Shown: positions 62,586 through 64,000 of the stretch, one piece after another
Layout: every line of letters starts with the position of its first letter
How positions within the stretch are numbered: position 1 is the first letter of the stretch
NCBI RefSeq assembly: GCF_029227915.1
Contig: NC_079883.1
Location: 1,984,001-2,048,000 of the forward strand
Length of the DNA: 64,000 nt
Direction: 5' to 3'
From: Hydractinia symbiolongicarpus
Taxonomy: Eukaryota > Cnidaria > Hydrozoa > Anthoathecata > Hydractiniidae
The notes under the pieces: model-generated
Told to the model about the DNA's origin: nothing
The model's database searches: none
What the model saw: only the letters and a program-made list of their open reading frames with translations
Position numbers and translations under genes: made by a program

Positions 62586-63331
62586 GAAATGCAGTTTTGA
62601 AAACTGTCCCTATTTCTCAAGCGGGAGCCAATGGCTAGGATTAGTCCCGCGGTAAAAAATGCCTTATTGATATAAATTTGTAAATGAAGAGCTAACACAG
62701 CGTCCAGTCTAACTGCAGAGTTCCAGCATTCATGCCAAAGTAAGAAGAATGTTAATCCTTAGAGTCCAATTGTCTCATTTACAACATTTATAAGGTCAAA
62801 GTCCAAAGTCAGTTCAATTAGGTCCCACGGTCAACCGTTTCACTGTTAAAAGCGACGCAAACTAGTATTATCGGGAGAATATTGCTGAATACATGTTGGT
62901 ACAAATATGTGACGCAACCGTTGTAACTCAAACGGACTCATGCCGTTAGAAAGTCAATGAAATGTAGTTTTAGAAACTGTCTCGAATTCGTCAGTGCGTG
63001 CTAATGGCTAGGATTAGTCCCGCAGTAAAAAATGGCTCATTGATATAAGTTTGTAAGTAAAGACATAACACAGCGTCCAGTCTAACTGCAGATTTCCAGC
63101 ATTCATGCCAAAGTAAGAAGAATGTTAATTCGTACAGTCCAATTGTCTCATTTAAAACATTTATAAGGTCAAAGTCCAAAGTCAGTTCAATTAGGTCCCA
63201 CGGTCAACCGTTTCACTGTTAAAAGCAATTCAACCTAGCAATATCGGAAAATTATCGCTAAATCTATGTTGGTACGAATATGTGACGCAACCGTTGTAAC
63301 TCAATCGCACTGATACCGTTAGAAAGTCAAT
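62586..63331 (+). repeat. 746 bp dimer duplication, second unit (B/C hybrid + A)
   Basis: This tandem copy of 61840-62585 differs by few bases, such as 'aaatgaagagc' against 'aaataaagagc' and 'gcaaactagtatt' against 'gcaacctagtatt'. The A unit starts at 62959. Confidence 0.88.
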
Positions 63332-64000
63332 GAAATGTAGTTTTAGAAACTGTCTCTAATTCGTCAGTGCGTGCTAATGGCTAGGATTAGTCCCGCAGTA
63401 AAAAATGGCTTTTTGATATAAGTTTGTAAGTAAAGACATAACACAGCGTCCAGTCTAACTGCAGAGTTCCAGCATTCATTCCAAAGTAAGAAGAATGTCA
63501 ATTCTTAGAGTCCAATTGTCTCATTTACAACATTTATAAGGTCAAAGTCCAAAGTCAGTTCAATTAGGTCCCACGGTCAACCGTTTCACTGTTAAAAGCA
63601 ATTCAACCTAGCAATATCGGAAAATTATCGCTAAATCTATGTTGGTACGAATATGTGACGCAACCGTTGTAACTTAATCGCACTGATCCCGTTAGAAAGT
63701 TAGTGAAATGCAGTTATGGAAACTGTCCCTATTTCTTAAGCGGGAGCCAATGGCTAGGATTAGTCCCGCGGTAAAAAATGCCTTATTGATATAAATTTGT
63801 AAATAAAGACATAACACAGCGCGCAGTGTAACTACTGAGTTCCAGAAATCATGCCAAAGTAAGAAGAATGAAAATTCTTGGAGTTCAATTTTCTCACTTA
63901 TCACATTTATAAGGTCAAAGTGCAAGAGCTGCTCAATTAGTTCTCACGGTCAATCGTTTCATTGTTAAAAGCGATGCAACCTAGTATTATCGGGAAAATA
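63332..64000 (+). repeat. Right edge: A monomer and partial B
   Basis: A63332 is a normal A with 'ggctttttgatat' and 'cattccaaagtaag'. B63705 starts 'gcagttatggaaactgtccc', reads through 'gcgatgcaacctagtatt', and is cut by the window end after 296 bases. The array continues past 64000. Confidence 0.9.

Larger units (their letters stand above)
1..64000 (+). repeat. Satellite DNA array, ~372 bp monomer, higher-order organised
   Basis: The entire window is head-to-tail copies of an AT-rich monomer of 367-375 bp. Unit starts were read off by eye at the 'gaaatg' following 'gttagaaagtca'. There are 172 such starts, from 117 to 63705, with no gap and no inverted monomer. Three families (A, B, C) alternate, mostly as B-C-A. 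Apart from 80 bases at 38925-39004, every stretch aligns to a monomer. No coding gene, RNA gene or transposon is visible, so all gene-free space in the window is this satellite. Such arrays are typical of eukaryotic centromeric or pericentromeric heterochromatin; a centromere role is inference. I do not recognise the family by name. Confidence 0.98.

Noticed and set aside
1-64000. CRISPR-like regular repeats
   Set aside because: Repeats are contiguous ~372 bp units without unique spacers.
1-64000. Naming the satellite as a known insect or plant family of similar monomer length
   Set aside because: Monomer length alone is not diagnostic, and I do not recognise the sequence. A search of repeat databases would be needed.

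Overview
The whole 64 kb window is one tandem satellite-DNA array of about 372 bp monomers. All monomers run head to tail in the same orientation. I see no protein-coding gene, RNA gene, transposon, microsatellite or unique flanking sequence, and both window edges fall inside monomers, so the array is longer than the window. Taking the 'gaaatg' that follows 'gttagaaagtca' as unit start, I counted 172 monomer starts between 117 and 63705. G+C was 33% and 38% in the two 60-base lines I counted. A pure, layered satellite array of this size points to eukaryotic centromeric or pericentromeric heterochromatin (inference). I do not recognise the satellite family and cannot name the organism.

There are three monomer families. 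A is about 373 bp, B is 373-374 bp, and C is either 371 bp (long) or 367 bp (short, lacking four bases). They are combined into higher-order repeats (HORs) built on the trimer B-C-A, with a period of 1118 bp with long C and 1113 bp with short C.

Layout. (1) 1-1232: partial and hybrid monomers. (2) 1233-12380: an 11-monomer HOR of 4098 bp, (B-C)+(B-C-A)x3, with two near-identical tandem copies (2351-6448 and 6449-10546), part of a preceding copy, and a degraded third copy. (3) 12381-33739: copy 1 of a very large tandem duplication. (4) 33928-56405: copy 2 of it, about 21.5-22.7 kb per copy, matching monomer by monomer through rare shared variants. The copies differ by whole-monomer gains and losses, by a private 2226 bp tandem duplication in copy 2, and by an 80 bp scrambled segment at 38925-39004 that contains an inverted scrap of B. 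(5) 56406-64000: a mosaic zone rich in hybrid monomers, with a 746 bp dimer duplicated at 61840-63331.

No genes cooperate here. What the window records is how the array evolved: monomer families, then trimers, then an 11-mer HOR, then a ~22 kb segmental duplication, with later unequal exchange, conversion and one error-prone repair-like event.
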